Assembly (NCBI GenBank): GCA_015698285.1
Contig: CP048685.1
Location: forward strand, 3,784,060-3,848,059
Source of the DNA: Candidatus Nitronauta litoralis
Lineage (GTDB): Bacteria > Nitrospinota > Nitrospinia > Nitrospinales > Nitrospinaceae
Direction of reading: 5' to 3'
DNA: 64,000 nucleotides
In this document: piece after piece, positions 1 through 10,539 of the stretch
Layout: the number at the start of each line of letters is the position of its first letter
Position numbering within the stretch: position 1 is the stretch's first letter
The notes under the pieces: model-generated
Told to the model about the DNA's origin: nothing
The model's input: the letters and a program-made list of their open reading frames with translations, nothing else
Databases searched by the model: none
Position numbers and translations under genes: made by a program

Positions 1-2547
1 CTTCACGGAAAGTGGATCCTGGACAAATTTTTGCAATACCCGCTTGAGAGGACGCGCCCCAAAAACCGGATCGAATCCTTTGTCTGCAAGAAACTCTTTC
101 AATCGATTCGTTAACTCGAGCGTGATGGATTGCTCCGCCAGCCTCCGGCGAAGATCAACCAACAGGATATCGACTATCTCGAATATCTGCTCCCGCCTCA
201 AGCTCCGGAAGATGATCATGTCATCTATGCGATTGAGAAATTCCGGCCGGAAATGATTCCGTAATTCCTGCCGAACCGACTCCTGAATTTTTTCATAGCC
301 GGCATCCCATTCATCCACATCATCCTCTTTTAGATGAGCCATTTGCAATCCAGCATCCTGAATCATTTTCCCTGCAATGTTGGATGTCATCAGAATTACT
401 GTGTTTTTAAAGTCGACCGTCTTCCCTTGCCCATCCGTCAAACGTCCCTCATCCAGAATCTGGAGAAAAAGATTGAAGACATCGGGATGCGCCTTTTCGA
501 TCTCATCAAATAAAATGACAGAGTATGGTTTTCGCCTGATTCGTTCCGTCAGGTAGCCACCCTCGTCATAACCCACATAACCGGGAGGGGCCCCAATAAG
601 CCGGGCAACGGAATGTTTTTCCATGAATTCGGACATATCAATCCGCACCATAGCCTGGGGATCATCAAACAGAAAATCAGCAAGAGATCGTGCCAACTGG
701 GTTTTACCCACACCCGTCGGTCCCAGAAACAAGAAGGAACCAATGGGCCGGTTTGGATCCTGAAGACCGGCACGTGCCCGACGAATGGCATGGGATACAA
801 GACGGACAGCATCTTCCTGCCCCACCACTTGCTTATGAAGGGCCTGCTCCATTTCAAGAAACCGTTTTTTGTCAGACCGAAGCATCTTTTCAACAGGAAT
901 GCCCGTCCATCGCGAAACTATTTCTGCGATCTCATCTTCCCCGACCTCTTCATTCAGAATTTTATTTTGAGACTGCAGTTGGGCAAGGTGTGCTTTGGCT
1001 TTTTCAAATTCTCCTTGCAACCGAGGAAGAGTTCCGTATTTCAGTTCAGCGGCACTTTCCAAATTCCCTTCCCTCTCAGCACGTTCGGTTTCCAGTTTCA
1101 CCGATTCCATACGTTCATTCAAATCCCTGATCTCACTAATCAGTTTTTTCTCTTCTTCCCATTGCTTTAGTTTTTTGTCGCCCTCTTCATTTAGTTTCCT
1201 GATTTCTTCCTCAATTGATTTTATCCGCTCGAGCGATTTTCCGTCGGATTCCTTTTTCAGGGCTTCTTTCTCAATTTCAAGTTGAGTCACACGACGCTGA
1301 ACCTGGTCTACCTCAACAGGAACAGAATCGATCTGCATTCTCAAACTGGAAGCCGCTTCATCAATGAGGTCGATCGCTTTATCAGGAAGAAAGCGATCAG
1401 AAATATAACGGTGCGAGAGTTTCGCTGCTGAAATTATCGCAGCATCCTGAATCCTGACTCCGTGATGAATTTCATACTTTTCCTTAAGCCCACGGAGAAT
1501 TGAAATAGTGTCCTCCACATTGGGCTCACCCACATTGACAGGCTGGAAACGCCGCTCCAGCGCTGCATCTTTCTCAATGTGTTTTCTGTATTCATCCAGA
1601 GTTGTCGCACCAACACAATGCAGTTCGCCTCTTGCCAATGCAGGTTTCAGCATGTTGGAAGCATCCATGGAACCTTCCGCCGAACCCGCTCCAACCAGAG
1701 TGTGCAGTTCGTCAATGAACAAGATTAATTCACCGTCGGACCCATTTATCTCTTTTAGAACGGCTTTTAGTCGATCCTCAAACTCCCCGCGATATTTTGT
1801 TCCCGCTATAAGAGATGCGAGGTCAAGGGAGATGATTCGTTTGTCCTTGAGGCTTTCGGGGACATCGCCATGAACCACCCGTTGAGCAAGCCCTTCAACT
1901 ATTGCCGTCTTGCCCACCCCGGGTTCACCAATCAATACCGGGTTATTCTTTGTCCGGCGAGACAATACCTGGACCACTCTCCGGATTTCAGTATCTCGAC
2001 CAATTACAGGATCCACTTTTCCAGATCGTGCACGTTCTGTTAAATCGATACAATACTTTTCGAGGACTTGGAATTTTTCTTCAGGAGACGGGTCGGTTAT
2101 CCTCTGGGATCCCCTGATTTCTGTGAGTACTTGAAGAACTTTCTCAGAAGTCAAACCATGGGAAGACAGAATTTTGGCAACTGGATGACTTTTTTCTTCA
2201 AGAATGCCAATAATGACATGCTCCGCACTGACAAACTCATCATGCAATTGCTGGGCTGCATTGAAGGCATGATCCATTATTTTTTTGAACGAGTCAGAGA
2301 GGTAGACTTGAAAGTTGGAAGATTCAAGGCGAGGGAATTTTGCGATCCTGGAGCCCAGTTCTTCACTGATACGGGCAACTTCAATGCCTGTTTTTTTCAG
2401 TAGAACATTAGCTAATGAATCAGGATCTTCAAGCAAAGTGGCAGTAAGATGCTCCACTTCCATGGCCTGATGCCGTTCTTTTTCGCAAAGGGCCTGCGCC
2501 TTTTGCACAGCTTCCTGTAGCTTAAGGGTTAATTTATCAAATCGCAT
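1..2547 (-). CDS. clpB: ATP-dependent chaperone ClpB (3' end cut by window edge)
   Basis: This is the Hsp100 disaggregase, which with DnaK pulls proteins out of aggregates in the cytoplasm. The 849 codons present read without a break from an ATG at 2547, preceded by AGGAG at 7 bases. Seen in order: N-terminal Clp repeat domain; first AAA+ module with Walker A GEPGVGKT near residue 206; the long coiled-coil middle domain (about 400-530); second AAA+ module with GPTGVGKT near residue 610; and the start of the C-terminal D2-small domain. The reading frame was checked at both Walker motifs. The protein ends at DPLSVK only because the window ends; the family is usually about 860-880 residues. The middle domain separates it from ClpA and ClpC. 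It is transcribed toward the window edge and has its own leader. Confidence 0.97.
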   Translation of the reverse strand, partial: MRFDKLTLKLQEAVQKAQALCEKERHQAMEVEHLTATLLEDPDSLANVLLKKTGIEVARISEELGSRIAKFPRLESSNFQVYLSDSFKKIMDHAFNAAQQLHDEFVSAEHVIIGILEEKSHPVAKILSSHGLTSEKVLQVLTEIRGSQRITDPSPEEKFQVLEKYCIDLTERARSGKVDPVIGRDTEIRRVVQVLSRRTKNNPVLIGEPGVGKTAIVEGLAQRVVHGDVPESLKDKRIISLDLASLIAGTKYRGEFEDRLKAVLKEINGSDGELILFIDELHTLVGAGSAEGSMDASNMLKPALARGELHCVGATTLDEYRKHIEKDAALERRFQPVNVGEPNVEDTISILRGLKEKYEIHHGVRIQDAAIISAAKLSHRYISDRFLPDKAIDLIDEAASSLRMQIDSVPVEVDQVQRRVTQLEIEKEALKKESDGKSLERIKSIEEEIRKLNEEGDKKLKQWEEEKKLISEIRDLNERMESVKLETERAEREGNLESAAELKYGTLPRLQGEFEKAKAHLAQLQSQNKILNEEVGEDEIAEIVSRWTGIPVEKMLRSDKKRFLEMEQALHKQVVGQEDAVRLVSHAIRRARAGLQDPNRPIGSFLFLGPTGVGKTQLARSLADFLFDDPQAMVRIDMSEFMEKHSVARLIGAPPGYVGYDEGGYLTERIRRKPYSVILFDEIEKAHPDVFNLFLQILDEGRLTDGQGKTVDFKNTVILMTSNIAGKMIQDAGLQMAHLKEDDVDEWDAGYEKIQESVRQELRNHFRPEFLNRIDDMIIFRSLRREQIFEIVDILLVDLRRRLAEQSITLELTNRLKEFLADKGFDPVFGARPLKRVLQKFVQDPLSVK

Positions 2548-2697
2548 AATCGATCTCCTGGATCATTTTTGTTTGCCTAAAAATAAATAAAACCCACTCG
2601 TCTCCCGGTCAAGCAAGGGAAAAATAAACTTTAACTTTTGGAGAAATCAGGGAATAAAATACGGGGAAGGCTTCTCTGGAAACAGAACGTTTTCGGG

Positions 2698-3126
2698 TCA
2701 GGGCTTTTTAATATCGATGATTCCGTACCCATTGGGGGTGAGGTTGGGCTCACATTCTGAAACATCAGATTTCACCAGGGAATGTTTAAAGGCGTAATCG
2801 ATTCGAATCCATTTCTCTGCCAATGGAACAGGCACATTACACTCTTCAAGACTATCTTTTAGGATATTGGAACGAAGATCAAACAACTCTTCCGTGATAA
2901 ACATATGCCGGTGAGCCATGGATGGGATTCGTCCGCTATACACTTTGCCTCCCCCCATATTCGAAACCATAAAATCAGTTTGCTGATCTTCGATTACCTT
3001 CTGGTTAATCCCCTCAAAAAATTGTTTTAGCCAGGGGTGTGCATACAATTTATCGTAAAAAACTTTATGGACACGCTCCAGGGTGGGACGTCCCCCTATA
3101 TCTTCAAGTAACGAGTTGGCTTCCAT
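2698..3126 (-). CDS. Truncated haemoglobin (trHb-like globin)
   Basis: A 142-residue single-domain haem protein expected to bind O2, NO or related ligands in the cytoplasm. The 2-on-2 globin pattern is visible: a B helix with FY (Tyr24 in the B10 position), the HPWLKQFF stretch at 30-37, a GG pair near 58-60, and AHRHMFIT at 71-78, in which His72 lines up with the proximal haem ligand of group 1 proteins. About 20 residues after the globin fold (ending near NGYGIIDIKKP) are not part of the fold. It lies 16 bases downstream of the PilZ gene on the same strand, so the two may be cotranscribed. The exact truncated-globin subgroup and the physiological ligand cannot be read from the sequence. Confidence 0.85.
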   Translation of the reverse strand: MEANSLLEDIGGRPTLERVHKVFYDKLYAHPWLKQFFEGINQKVIEDQQTDFMVSNMGGGKVYSGRIPSMAHRHMFITEELFDLRSNILKDSLEECNVPVPLAEKWIRIDYAFKHSLVKSDVSECEPNLTPNGYGIIDIKKP

Positions 3127-3142
3127 TTTTCACGGCACATTT

Positions 3143-3466
3143 TTAAATTTTACCTTGATGAATATAAGCCAGGGCATCCATCATAAATTTATCATCGGGG
3201 TTCAGGAGTGAAAAAGCCACAACAAACTTACCTTGCTCCCTCCTTTCACAACGAACAATTTGTCCCTCAAGGATGCAGGAGCTTATCTCCTCGTGCTCAA
3301 GTAAATTCAGTTGTAAACATTTTTCAATTTCCAAAGGCTGGTCGAACTCAAGCAACATACCTTTAACGCTAATATCAATAACCACAGCGGAAAATTTCCG
3401 GCCATCCATTACCAAAGCCACCTTCGCTTCAATGGCTTTCCTGGGAAATGCACGCTTGTCGGCCAT
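3143..3466 (-). CDS. PilZ-domain protein (putative c-di-GMP sensor)
   Basis: A 107-residue protein made of one PilZ domain. The two c-di-GMP contact motifs are present: an Arg-rich RAFPR near the N-terminus and DISVKG (D/N-x-S-x-x-G) near residues 32-37. Family knowledge says such proteins bind cyclic di-GMP and pass the signal to a partner. No output domain is attached, so the target is unknown. I chose the ATG at 3466; a GTG two codons upstream (3472) is also in frame, and neither has a strong ribosome site. The globin gene follows after 16 bases. Confidence 0.85.
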   Translation of the reverse strand: MADKRAFPRKAIEAKVALVMDGRKFSAVVIDISVKGMLLEFDQPLEIEKCLQLNLLEHEEISSCILEGQIVRCERREQGKFVVAFSLLNPDDKFMMDALAYIHQGKI

Positions 3467-3547
3467 AGGCACCAGATCAATTAGGGTTCAAGCACAAAAT
3501 ATATATCGATAAAAGTCTGGGTCAAAAATGAAATAAAATGGAATTAA

Positions 3548-4501
3548 TCAGGCAAGACCCTTTTCACCCAGCCATCTCTCCGCTTCAAGAGCCGCAGCAC
3601 AGCCGGTCCCCGCGGCTGTTACGGCCTGTCGGTATTTGTGGTCATGTACGTCCCCCGCAGCAAAAACACCCTCAACACTGGTCTCCTGCGTTCCCGGTTT
3701 GATCTTTATGTAACCGGAGTCCTCAAGGTCAATTTTCCCCTTGAAGATTTCAGTGTTAGGAGTATGGCCTATGGCATAAAATATTCCAGCGGCTTCCAGT
3801 TCTCGTTGTTCATTGGTCTTCAGGTTTTTTAATCTTGCACCCGTAACAAATTGATCTCCAATGGCATCTTCCAGAACTGAATCCCATACCATTTCAATTT
3901 TTTCATTATTAAGCGCACGTTCCTGCATGATTTTTGAAGCACGAAGCTCGTCGCGACGGTGCACAAGGTAAACGACTGAGCCAAATTTTGTCAGATACGT
4001 TGCTTCTTCAACGGCCGTATCTCCCCCACCAATAACCACCAGAGGTTGGTTTCTAAAAAAAGGCAAAGCCCCATCACAAACCGCACAGGCAGATATACCC
4101 TGGTTCCACAGTTTTTCCTCACTAGGGACTGCCAGACGCCGGGCAGTGGCCCCGGTTGAAATAATTACGGAATGGGCTTTGACCGTTGTGGAGTCACCTT
4201 TTATGGTGAACGGCCGATTCTGGAAGTCCACCTCCTGCACGTCTTCTCCCACCATCCGGGTGCCGAATCTCTCGGATTGCTTCCGGAATAATTGCATGAG
4301 TTCAGGGCCATTGATCCCTTCAGGGAAACCCGGATAGTTTTCTACATCCGTAGTTGTTGTCAATTGCCCTCCAGCCGATCCACCTTTAACATACCCTTCA
4401 TACATAAAAGGATTAAGGTTTGCACGTGCTGCATAGATTGCGGCAGTATGACCCGCCGGTCCCGAACCAATGATCGCTAAATTTTCAATTTCATCTGCCA
4501 A
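3548..4501 (-). CDS. trxB: Thioredoxin-disulfide reductase
   Basis: A 317-residue FAD/NADPH flavoenzyme that reduces thioredoxin and so supplies electrons for cytoplasmic disulfide reduction. Visible parts: FAD-binding GSGPAG at 12-17, redox-active CAVC at 139-142, NADPH-binding GGGDTAVEEA starting near 158, and the C-terminal FAD contact GVFAAGDV. Length is normal for the low-molecular-weight bacterial class. The start is a TTG at 4501 (MADEIENLAIIGSG), preceded by an AGG at about 8 bases; no in-frame ATG lies before the FAD motif. It sits in a minus-strand run between thrC and the PilZ gene, with about 80 bases on either side. Confidence 0.97.
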   Translation of the reverse strand: MADEIENLAIIGSGPAGHTAAIYAARANLNPFMYEGYVKGGSAGGQLTTTTDVENYPGFPEGINGPELMQLFRKQSERFGTRMVGEDVQEVDFQNRPFTIKGDSTTVKAHSVIISTGATARRLAVPSEEKLWNQGISACAVCDGALPFFRNQPLVVIGGGDTAVEEATYLTKFGSVVYLVHRRDELRASKIMQERALNNEKIEMVWDSVLEDAIGDQFVTGARLKNLKTNEQRELEAAGIFYAIGHTPNTEIFKGKIDLEDSGYIKIKPGTQETSVEGVFAAGDVHDHKYRQAVTAAGTGCAAALEAERWLGEKGLA

Positions 4502-4583
4502 GGAAAACCTGCTCTTTCCAAATTTTAATCCCTGTTAATCAAGGAATGTAATTAATTATTTCAGAGGACCCAAAGGATCCCGG

Positions 4584-5945
4584 TTAATTCCGTCGCTCCA
4601 GTTTTTCACTTATAGTCTTCCGGATAACATCAATGTCCGGCGGTAAGTTGATTTCATTAAACGGAAATTCGGTTTTGACATCTTTTATTCTCTCTCCATG
4701 GTAGTTAGCCAGAAAGTCGGTAAACTTTAAACCATTGGCAGTGGAGATAACAACCACACGTTCGTTTTTCTTTATCACACCCCGTTTAACCAGTTTTTCA
4801 AGAGCCGCCAGAGCAACCCCGGTATGTGGGCAACAAAGAAGCCCCGTTCGGTTGGCACGTCCCACTGCATTGGACAATTCATTCTCCGTTGCATCTTCCA
4901 CTACCCCATCAAATTCTTTAAGAGCACGGATCGCCTTCATAACACTTACAGGATTGCCAATCTGAATCGCGCTGGCTTGCGTGGTTTGTGCCTGCACTGG
5001 TTCAAATTTTTCATAGTTTGTTTTAAAACACCTCGCCAAAGGATTTGCCCGTTCAGCCTGCGCGCACACCAGGCGTGGCAGCTTGTTAATAATCCCCAGG
5101 TCATACCACATTTTGAATCCTCGACCAATTGCACTCACATTACCCAGGTTGCCCCCTGGAACAATGACGACATCCGGAACCTCCCAGTCAAATTGCTGGA
5201 CCAGTTCGAAACTGATGGTTTTTTGCCCTTCAATTCGTAGACTGTTCATCGAATTGGCAAGATAAATCTCATTACCGGCGCTTATCTGCTGGACGACCTT
5301 CATACATCCGTCAAAATCTGTATCCAGAGACAAGGTCAAAACTCCGTGTGCAATCGGCTGGATAAGCTGGGTCAAAGAAACTTTTCCCTTTGGGAGGAAA
5401 ACAATCGCAGGGATATCCGCAACTGCGCAATATGCTGCGAGGGCAGCCGAGGTATCGCCAGTCGAAGCGCAAGCAACTGCCTTGATATTCTGACCTTCGG
5501 AACGCATCTGCTTGACCATAGAAACAAGCACCGTCATACCCAGATCTTTAAAAGAACCCGTGTGAGACATACCACATTGCTTAACCCACAAGTCCTTCAT
5601 TCCCAGCTCATTCCCCAGGCGTTCTGCCCAAAAGAGATTGCTTGCTCCCTCATATGTTGAAACAATATTTTCATTGTCCACAACCGGGCAAACCAACTCT
5701 TTCTTCCCCCAAACAGAAGATCCGTAAGGCCAGTCGTTTTTTCGATAACGCTCTTCGAACAACCTCTTCCAATCAGTAGCTGACCGTGTCTTCAACGCCT
5801 CCATATCGTGAACGACTTCAAGCAGGCTGTCGCATTCCGGACATTTGTAAATAATCTCCGTCAATGCATGCCGGGTTGAACACCCGTTCATACATTGAAA
5901 CCAGGCATTGAAAACTCCCTTTGATACCTCAGTCGGTTCACTCAT
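4584..5945 (-). CDS. thrC: Threonine synthase
   Basis: Converts O-phosphohomoserine to threonine, the last step of threonine synthesis, using pyridoxal phosphate. The protein has 453 residues. An N-terminal zinc-ribbon-like element (Cys18, Cys22, Cys35, Cys38) precedes the fold-type II PLP domain. The PLP lysine is Lys133 in SHTGSFKDLG, and the phosphate-binding glycine loop appears as PGGNLGN. The start codon overlaps the hom stop by four bases (ATGA), which implies translational coupling. The pair hom-thrC carries aspartate semialdehyde flux into threonine. The N-terminal Cys ribbon belongs to a recognised threonine synthase subfamily, not to an unusual fusion. Confidence 0.95.
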   Translation of the reverse strand: MSEPTEVSKGVFNAWFQCMNGCSTRHALTEIIYKCPECDSLLEVVHDMEALKTRSATDWKRLFEERYRKNDWPYGSSVWGKKELVCPVVDNENIVSTYEGASNLFWAERLGNELGMKDLWVKQCGMSHTGSFKDLGMTVLVSMVKQMRSEGQNIKAVACASTGDTSAALAAYCAVADIPAIVFLPKGKVSLTQLIQPIAHGVLTLSLDTDFDGCMKVVQQISAGNEIYLANSMNSLRIEGQKTISFELVQQFDWEVPDVVIVPGGNLGNVSAIGRGFKMWYDLGIINKLPRLVCAQAERANPLARCFKTNYEKFEPVQAQTTQASAIQIGNPVSVMKAIRALKEFDGVVEDATENELSNAVGRANRTGLLCCPHTGVALAALEKLVKRGVIKKNERVVVISTANGLKFTDFLANYHGERIKDVKTEFPFNEINLPPDIDVIRKTISEKLERRN

Positions 5946-7246
5946 TCTTCAACTCGAATTAAAACTGTTTTTTCACTAACAATGTCAAGGACGTCAATTT
6001 CCTTGAGTGCATTCTGGACATTGTTTTCCAGAGCCTGATGTGTCATCAGCACCAAAGGAACCCCGCTACCTTCTATACACCGCTCACGCTGGATCATGGT
6101 TCTTATACTGATCTCATGTTGTCCCAGGATCCCTGAAATTTTCGACAATACTCCCGGTTGATCCTTAACCACAAACCGCAGGAAATACTCCCCTTCAATC
6201 TCATTAATATTTTTCAGGGGAATTTCTTTTAGTGATCCCATTGGATAAGACTGGGGTGGAACGCGGCCCTTACAACCCGCGATCACATCTCGTGCGATAT
6301 CCACCACATCTCCAATAACGGCGCTACCTGTTGGCAGTCCACCTGCGCCATGACCTACAAGAATGTTTTCTTCCATACAATCGTCACACACCAGCACCGC
6401 ATTCAATACCCCGTTTACATTTGCAATTGGTTTACCCTGAGGCACCATAGCGGGGTGTACCCGGACATCAATAGATTTGCCGTCGTATTTTGAGATGGCC
6501 AGCAGCTTGATACGGTAGCCAAATTGACTGGCACATTCGATATCCTCCTGCCTGATACTGCTAATTCCCTGCGTGTAGATGGAATCAAACTTGACAGAAG
6601 TTCCGTAGGCCAGCCGCGTGAGCACTGCAATTTTATGCGCAGAGTCAATCCCCTCAATGTCAAAGGTTGGATCTGCTTCCGCAAACCCCTTGGCCTGCGC
6701 TTCTTTTAACACCTGGTCAAAAGGCAACCCTTCATCGGACATTTTGGTGAGGATGTAATTGGCAGTACCATTGACAATCCCTTCTATCGCCTGAATCTTG
6801 TTGGCAACAAAACTTTCCTTGATAGAACGGATAATGGGTATTGCCCCACCTACAGCCGCTTCAAATAAAAGTGCAACCCCAGACTTTTCTGCTGCCCCAA
6901 ACAATTCGTCGCCATGTAAGGCAAGCAGAGCCTTGTTGGCAGTCACAACATGCTTTCCATTTTCCATGGCTTTGAGTACAAAAGTCCGGGCCGGTTCATA
7001 ACCTCCCATCAGTTCAATCACAATATCGATATCTGGAGAGTCGAACACCTCCTCCGCTTGAGTTGTCAGAGTTCCAGGAGGAAGTGCGACCCCCCGGTCG
7101 GTCGTGATATCAAGATCTGCAACCTTTACAAGCTCAAGATTTGCTCCCAGCCGCTGGCTTATCTGATCCCCATTCTGCTGGAGAATTTTCACTACACTGG
7201 AACCGATAGTACCAAATCCAATAATTCCAAGTTTAATTGAGTCCAT
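5942..7246 (-). CDS. hom: Homoserine dehydrogenase with ACT domain
   Basis: Reduces aspartate semialdehyde to homoserine, the branch point toward threonine and methionine. Domains in order: NAD(P)-binding Rossmann fold with GFGTIGSS at about 11-18; a catalytic domain with the GIVNGTANYIL signature near 158-167 and a conserved lysine in DSAHK near residue 206; and a C-terminal ACT domain (about 356-430) that in this family gives feedback inhibition by threonine. There is no aspartokinase fusion. I start at the ATG at 7246 because AGGA lies 8 bases upstream; a TTG one codon earlier is possible. Its stop overlaps the thrC start, and an aminotransferase gene lies 48 bases upstream on the same strand. 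Confidence 0.96.
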   Translation of the reverse strand: MDSIKLGIIGFGTIGSSVVKILQQNGDQISQRLGANLELVKVADLDITTDRGVALPPGTLTTQAEEVFDSPDIDIVIELMGGYEPARTFVLKAMENGKHVVTANKALLALHGDELFGAAEKSGVALLFEAAVGGAIPIIRSIKESFVANKIQAIEGIVNGTANYILTKMSDEGLPFDQVLKEAQAKGFAEADPTFDIEGIDSAHKIAVLTRLAYGTSVKFDSIYTQGISSIRQEDIECASQFGYRIKLLAISKYDGKSIDVRVHPAMVPQGKPIANVNGVLNAVLVCDDCMEENILVGHGAGGLPTGSAVIGDVVDIARDVIAGCKGRVPPQSYPMGSLKEIPLKNINEIEGEYFLRFVVKDQPGVLSKISGILGQHEISIRTMIQRERCIEGSGVPLVLMTHQALENNVQNALKEIDVLDIVSEKTVLIRVEE

Positions 7247-7294
7247 CAAAATTCCTGTAAAGATAAATAGTCGTCATCTCTTCTTTCACAAATA

Positions 7295-8461
7295 TTAAAG
7301 CGCTTCACGAATACCCCGAACCGCCTGTCGGATTCGATGTTCATTTTCTACAAGAGAAATGCGGACAAATTGATCCCCACCCTCTCCAAACCCGATACCC
7401 GGTGATACCGCCACACCTGCTTTTTCGATCAGCATTTTTGAAAACTCCAGAGACCCCATATGTTGAAAGCCTTCCGGGATTTCAGCCCAGACAAACATAG
7501 ATGCCTTGGGAGGTTCAATGTTCCAGCCAATGCGGTTCAGGCCCTCGCACAAAACATCGCGTCTGGTTTTATAGACCTGCCGGATTTCTTCAACACAATC
7601 CTGCGGACCGTTAAGTGCAATGATTGCAGCAATCTGAATTGGTTGAAACATGCCGTAATCCTGATAACTTTTCACCCGTGCCAGTGCCTGGATAATATCA
7701 CGATTTCCGACCATAAAACCGACTCGCCAGCCAGGCATGTTGTAACTTTTTGACAGGGTAAAACATTCAACCCCGACTTCCTTGGCACCCGGAACCTGAA
7801 GGAGGCTTGGAGCCCGGTAACCATCAAAAACAAGATCTGCGTAGGCAAAATCATGCACCACGATTAATTCGTGTTCCCGCGCGAAATCAACGACTTTTTC
7901 AAAAAATTCGAGATCAACACAGGTGGTCGTTGGATTGTGCGGGAAATTGATTATGAGTGCTTTCGGACGTGGCCAATTAGCCTTGAAGGCTTTAAGCAGT
8001 TCCTCAAAGAAATCGACATCCCGGCTAAGCGGAACACTCACCACATCGGCATTCGCAAGAATAAAAGCGTAGGTATGAATTGGGTATGTCGGGGTCGGCA
8101 CCAGAACTGAGTCCCCGGGTCCCGATACGGCCATCGCTAAATGCGATATCCCTTCTTTCGATCCAATAGTCGCAATAGCTTCCGTTTCGGGGTCCAGTTC
8201 CACCCCATGATTTCGTTTGTACCAGTTACAGATAGCCAGACGAAGGTTGGGGATTCCTTTTGATTGCGAGTATCTGTGATTCGGTGGCTTTTGTACGGCT
8301 TCCACCAGTTTTTCGACAATGTGTGGGGGAGTGGGCAAATCGGGGTTTCCCATCCCGAAATCGATCACATCTTCGCCCCGCCTTCGGGCCGCCATTTTAA
8401 GTTCTGTGACAATATTGAAGACGTAGGGAGGGAGGCGTTTTATTCTTGGAAATTCTTTCAT
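7295..8461 (-). CDS. PLP-dependent class I/II aminotransferase, AlaC-like
   Basis: A 388-residue fold-type I aminotransferase. The PLP-binding lysine is in [12 protein letters not shown], with the upstream asparagine and aspartate contacts in INFPHNPTT and [10 protein letters not shown]. The N-terminal [12 protein letters not shown] and the overall pattern match the glutamate-pyruvate transaminase AlaC group, which is commonly encoded beside homoserine dehydrogenase. Substrate choice among alanine, branched-chain and LL-diaminopimelate-type reactions is not certain from sequence. It is the first gene of a likely three-gene run with hom and thrC. A 271-base gap with no recognisable gene separates it from the protease gene upstream. 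Confidence 0.88.
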   Translation of the reverse strand: MKEFPRIKRLPPYVFNIVTELKMAARRRGEDVIDFGMGNPDLPTPPHIVEKLVEAVQKPPNHRYSQSKGIPNLRLAICNWYKRNHGVELDPETEAIATIGSKEGISHLAMAVSGPGDSVLVPTPTYPIHTYAFILANADVVSVPLSRDVDFFEELLKAFKANWPRPKALIINFPHNPTTTCVDLEFFEKVVDFAREHELIVVHDFAYADLVFDGYRAPSLLQVPGAKEVGVECFTLSKSYNMPGWRVGFMVGNRDIIQALARVKSYQDYGMFQPIQIAAIIALNGPQDCVEEIRQVYKTRRDVLCEGLNRIGWNIEPPKASMFVWAEIPEGFQHMGSLEFSKMLIEKAGVAVSPGIGFGEGGDQFVRISLVENEHRIRQAVRGIREAL

Positions 8462-8732
8462 TGTTTTTGCTAAGGTCTATTTTCTAAAGATTCCCTGTTA
8501 AAGCTCAGGGACACACTACCAATTTATTGAATATATCAATTCCCCTTCCCTTTCAAACTCTGGCTCAAACATTAAACCAGAATCTCAAAGATTTTTTGGG
8601 GCGCCGTTGTCTAAGATTGTTTCTGGGGGAAATCGGAAAGCAAAATGCAAAAAAATCAGCTCTAACCCTTTATTTTTAAAGCTTAACACAAAACGAAGTC
8701 ACCTTAGCACAATTACCGAATCCCGGCAATTG

Positions 8733-9560
8733 TTATCGAATTGTGGGCTCCGTATCCATACTTTTCGATCCGGAAGGAAGTGGCAAACCCTTTTTTCCTG
8801 CATACTGGGCAATCGTTCGCGCATTGATTCCTATCCCCTGTTTCAGGAGATTGTTATCATAGTCCGACATCATACTCACCACTCCAACTAATCGTCCTTC
8901 ACAACTGACAATAGTGCCACCGGAATTCCCAAAAAACACTTCGTTGTCCTTGAAGAAAATAAAAGGAGTTTTCTCAATTCTCCCTTTTTTCTTGATCCTC
9001 CCTTTTTGCAGGGAGTAGTATTTCCCATTGGGATGCCCAACAACCATTAGCTCCGAATCTTTTGGTATCCCCGTTTCCAGAAGAAGCCAATTGGAGCTTC
9101 GGCCGCGTGTCTTGATGAAGGCAAGATCCAGGCCGTCGACAGGAATCACCTGTTCAACAGGAATAGAACGTCCAGGTCTCGCAAGATTATCATCCAGAAC
9201 ATTGGGAAGATTTGCTGTGACCTTTGGACTGTCAACAACATGTTTGGCGGTGACGATCAACTCCGGGCCGATAAAAACCCCGGCACCAAGCCCTTCTTCG
9301 GTCTTTAGTACAACCGTTGCAGCAGCCGCTTCACGATAAAGATCGGCCGGGTTTTCACAGTCGATCCCCTTCCCAATTAAATGTTCTTCAAGTTTATTTT
9401 CGGCTGGATTAAAAAACAGACGAAGTGCTCTTTTAATTCTCTTCGGATAAGTGTTTTCCGGGTCCTTCATCGTTAACGCCTGATTACTGAGAGCGATCAA
9501 ACCGACAATAACGATGACGGCAACCCAAATATTTTTCTTTTTCTGTTCAGGTAAGTTCAA
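8733..9560 (-). CDS. Membrane-anchored trypsin-like serine protease
   Basis: A 275-residue protein with one N-terminal transmembrane segment (about 11-27) and a periplasmic chymotrypsin-fold protease domain. The catalytic triad can be assigned: His107 in TAKHVV, Asp145 in DGLDLAFI, Ser213 in GNSGG. There is no PDZ domain, unlike DegP or DegS, so peptide sensing by a PDZ is ruled out. The start is a TTG at 9560; the next methionine (residue 31) would remove the membrane anchor. It is divergent from uppP, with 106 bases shared between their starts. Role in envelope quality control is inference. Confidence 0.85.
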   Translation of the reverse strand: MNLPEQKKKNIWVAVIVIVGLIALSNQALTMKDPENTYPKRIKRALRLFFNPAENKLEEHLIGKGIDCENPADLYREAAAATVVLKTEEGLGAGVFIGPELIVTAKHVVDSPKVTANLPNVLDDNLARPGRSIPVEQVIPVDGLDLAFIKTRGRSSNWLLLETGIPKDSELMVVGHPNGKYYSLQKGRIKKKGRIEKTPFIFFKDNEVFFGNSGGTIVSCEGRLVGVVSMMSDYDNNLLKQGIGINARTIAQYAGKKGLPLPSGSKSMDTEPTIR

Positions 9561-9666
9561 TTTGACTCTCGAAAAAAGCAGAGCGTGGAAAAAAAATTAA
9601 CCCGGAGCTCAAAATTTCAAATATTATAAAACCTAAAACTTTTTTGCAGATTTTTTAAGGGACTAT

Positions 9667-10476
9667 ATGAACGATTGGAATGTCATTATACTCGGTCTGG
9701 TTCAGGGCTTAACAGAATTTCTCCCTGTTTCCAGCTCCGGTCACCTAATACTGGCACCTGCACTTCTCGGGTTCCAGGATCAGGGACTCGCTATGGATGC
9801 GATGCTGCACCTGGGCACCCTGCTCTCCATTATAATCTTTTTCAGAAAGGATCTGTGGGGGCTGTTCCTGGGTCTCTTGCCCGGCCCAAAAGGCGAAAAA
9901 AACCGGGTACTTGCCTGGTCTATTATCGCGGCATCCTTTCCAGCAGGTATATTAGGTCTGGCAGCCGACGATTGGATCGAAGCCAACCTGCGGTCACCCA
10001 TGTTTGTCGCCTGCAGCCTTTTTGCCTGGTCTATTGTGTTCTGGGTAATTGACAAACGTGGAAAATTACAGGAAGGAACTCCTGATGTGCATCGTCTTAC
10101 TCCAAAGCAGGTTTTTTTTATCGGATGCGCACAGGCCCTGGCTTTGTTTCCAGGAACGTCCCGATCTGGTGTAACCCTCGCGGCCGGCCTGTTGACGCAG
10201 TTGAATCATCAGGCAGCTGCACGTTTTTCATTTCTGCTGGGAGCTCCCATTATCACAGCAGCCGGGTCGCTAAAAACTTTCGAATTCTTTTTTAAATCAG
10301 AGTCAACAGAGTTCCTGTTTTCCTCTTACCAGCTTTTCCTTGGATTTGCAGTTTCGTTTGTGGTGGGTTATCTGGCCATTCATTTATTGCTGAAAGTAGT
10401 AGCACGGGTAGGACTCACACCTTTTATCTATTACCGAATCCTGCTGGCGGGTTTTATCGGGTTTTACTTCTGGTAA
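9667..10476 (+). CDS. uppP: Undecaprenyl-diphosphatase UppP/BacA
   Basis: An integral membrane phosphatase of 269 residues that removes a phosphate from undecaprenyl pyrophosphate, recycling the lipid carrier for peptidoglycan and O-antigen. The two family motifs are present: EFLPVSSSGH at 17-26 and PGTSRSG at 162-168, both at the active site, within a largely hydrophobic protein. AAGGGA lies five bases before the ATG. A strong bidirectional hairpin follows the stop. In other bacteria the protein also raises bacitracin resistance. Confidence 0.97.
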   Translation: MNDWNVIILGLVQGLTEFLPVSSSGHLILAPALLGFQDQGLAMDAMLHLGTLLSIIIFFRKDLWGLFLGLLPGPKGEKNRVLAWSIIAASFPAGILGLAADDWIEANLRSPMFVACSLFAWSIVFWVIDKRGKLQEGTPDVHRLTPKQVFFIGCAQALALFPGTSRSGVTLAAGLLTQLNHQAAARFSFLLGAPIITAAGSLKTFEFFFKSESTEFLFSSYQLFLGFAVSFVVGYLAIHLLLKVVARVGLTPFIYYRILLAGFIGFYFW

Positions 10477-10493
10477 GAAAAAGAATAAAAAAA

Positions 10494-10530
10494 AGCCGAC
10501 CTGCCTTTCGGCAGATCGGCTGATTTTTCT
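10494..10530. terminator. Bidirectional intrinsic terminator between uppP and a convergent gene
   Basis: A 12-base-pair stem (10494-10505 with 10510-10521, one mismatch) closes a four-base loop. A T-rich tract follows on the plus strand (10524-10532), and an A-rich tract precedes it (10479-10493), so it also has a T tract when read on the minus strand. It lies between two convergent stops and can end both transcripts. Confidence 0.9.
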
Positions 10531-10539
10531 TTTTAGGAG

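Noticed and set aside
4852-4875. A -24/-12-like TGGCAC...TGCA box (sigma-54 promoter)
   Set aside because: It lies inside thrC coding sequence, and no gene starts just downstream on the right strand.
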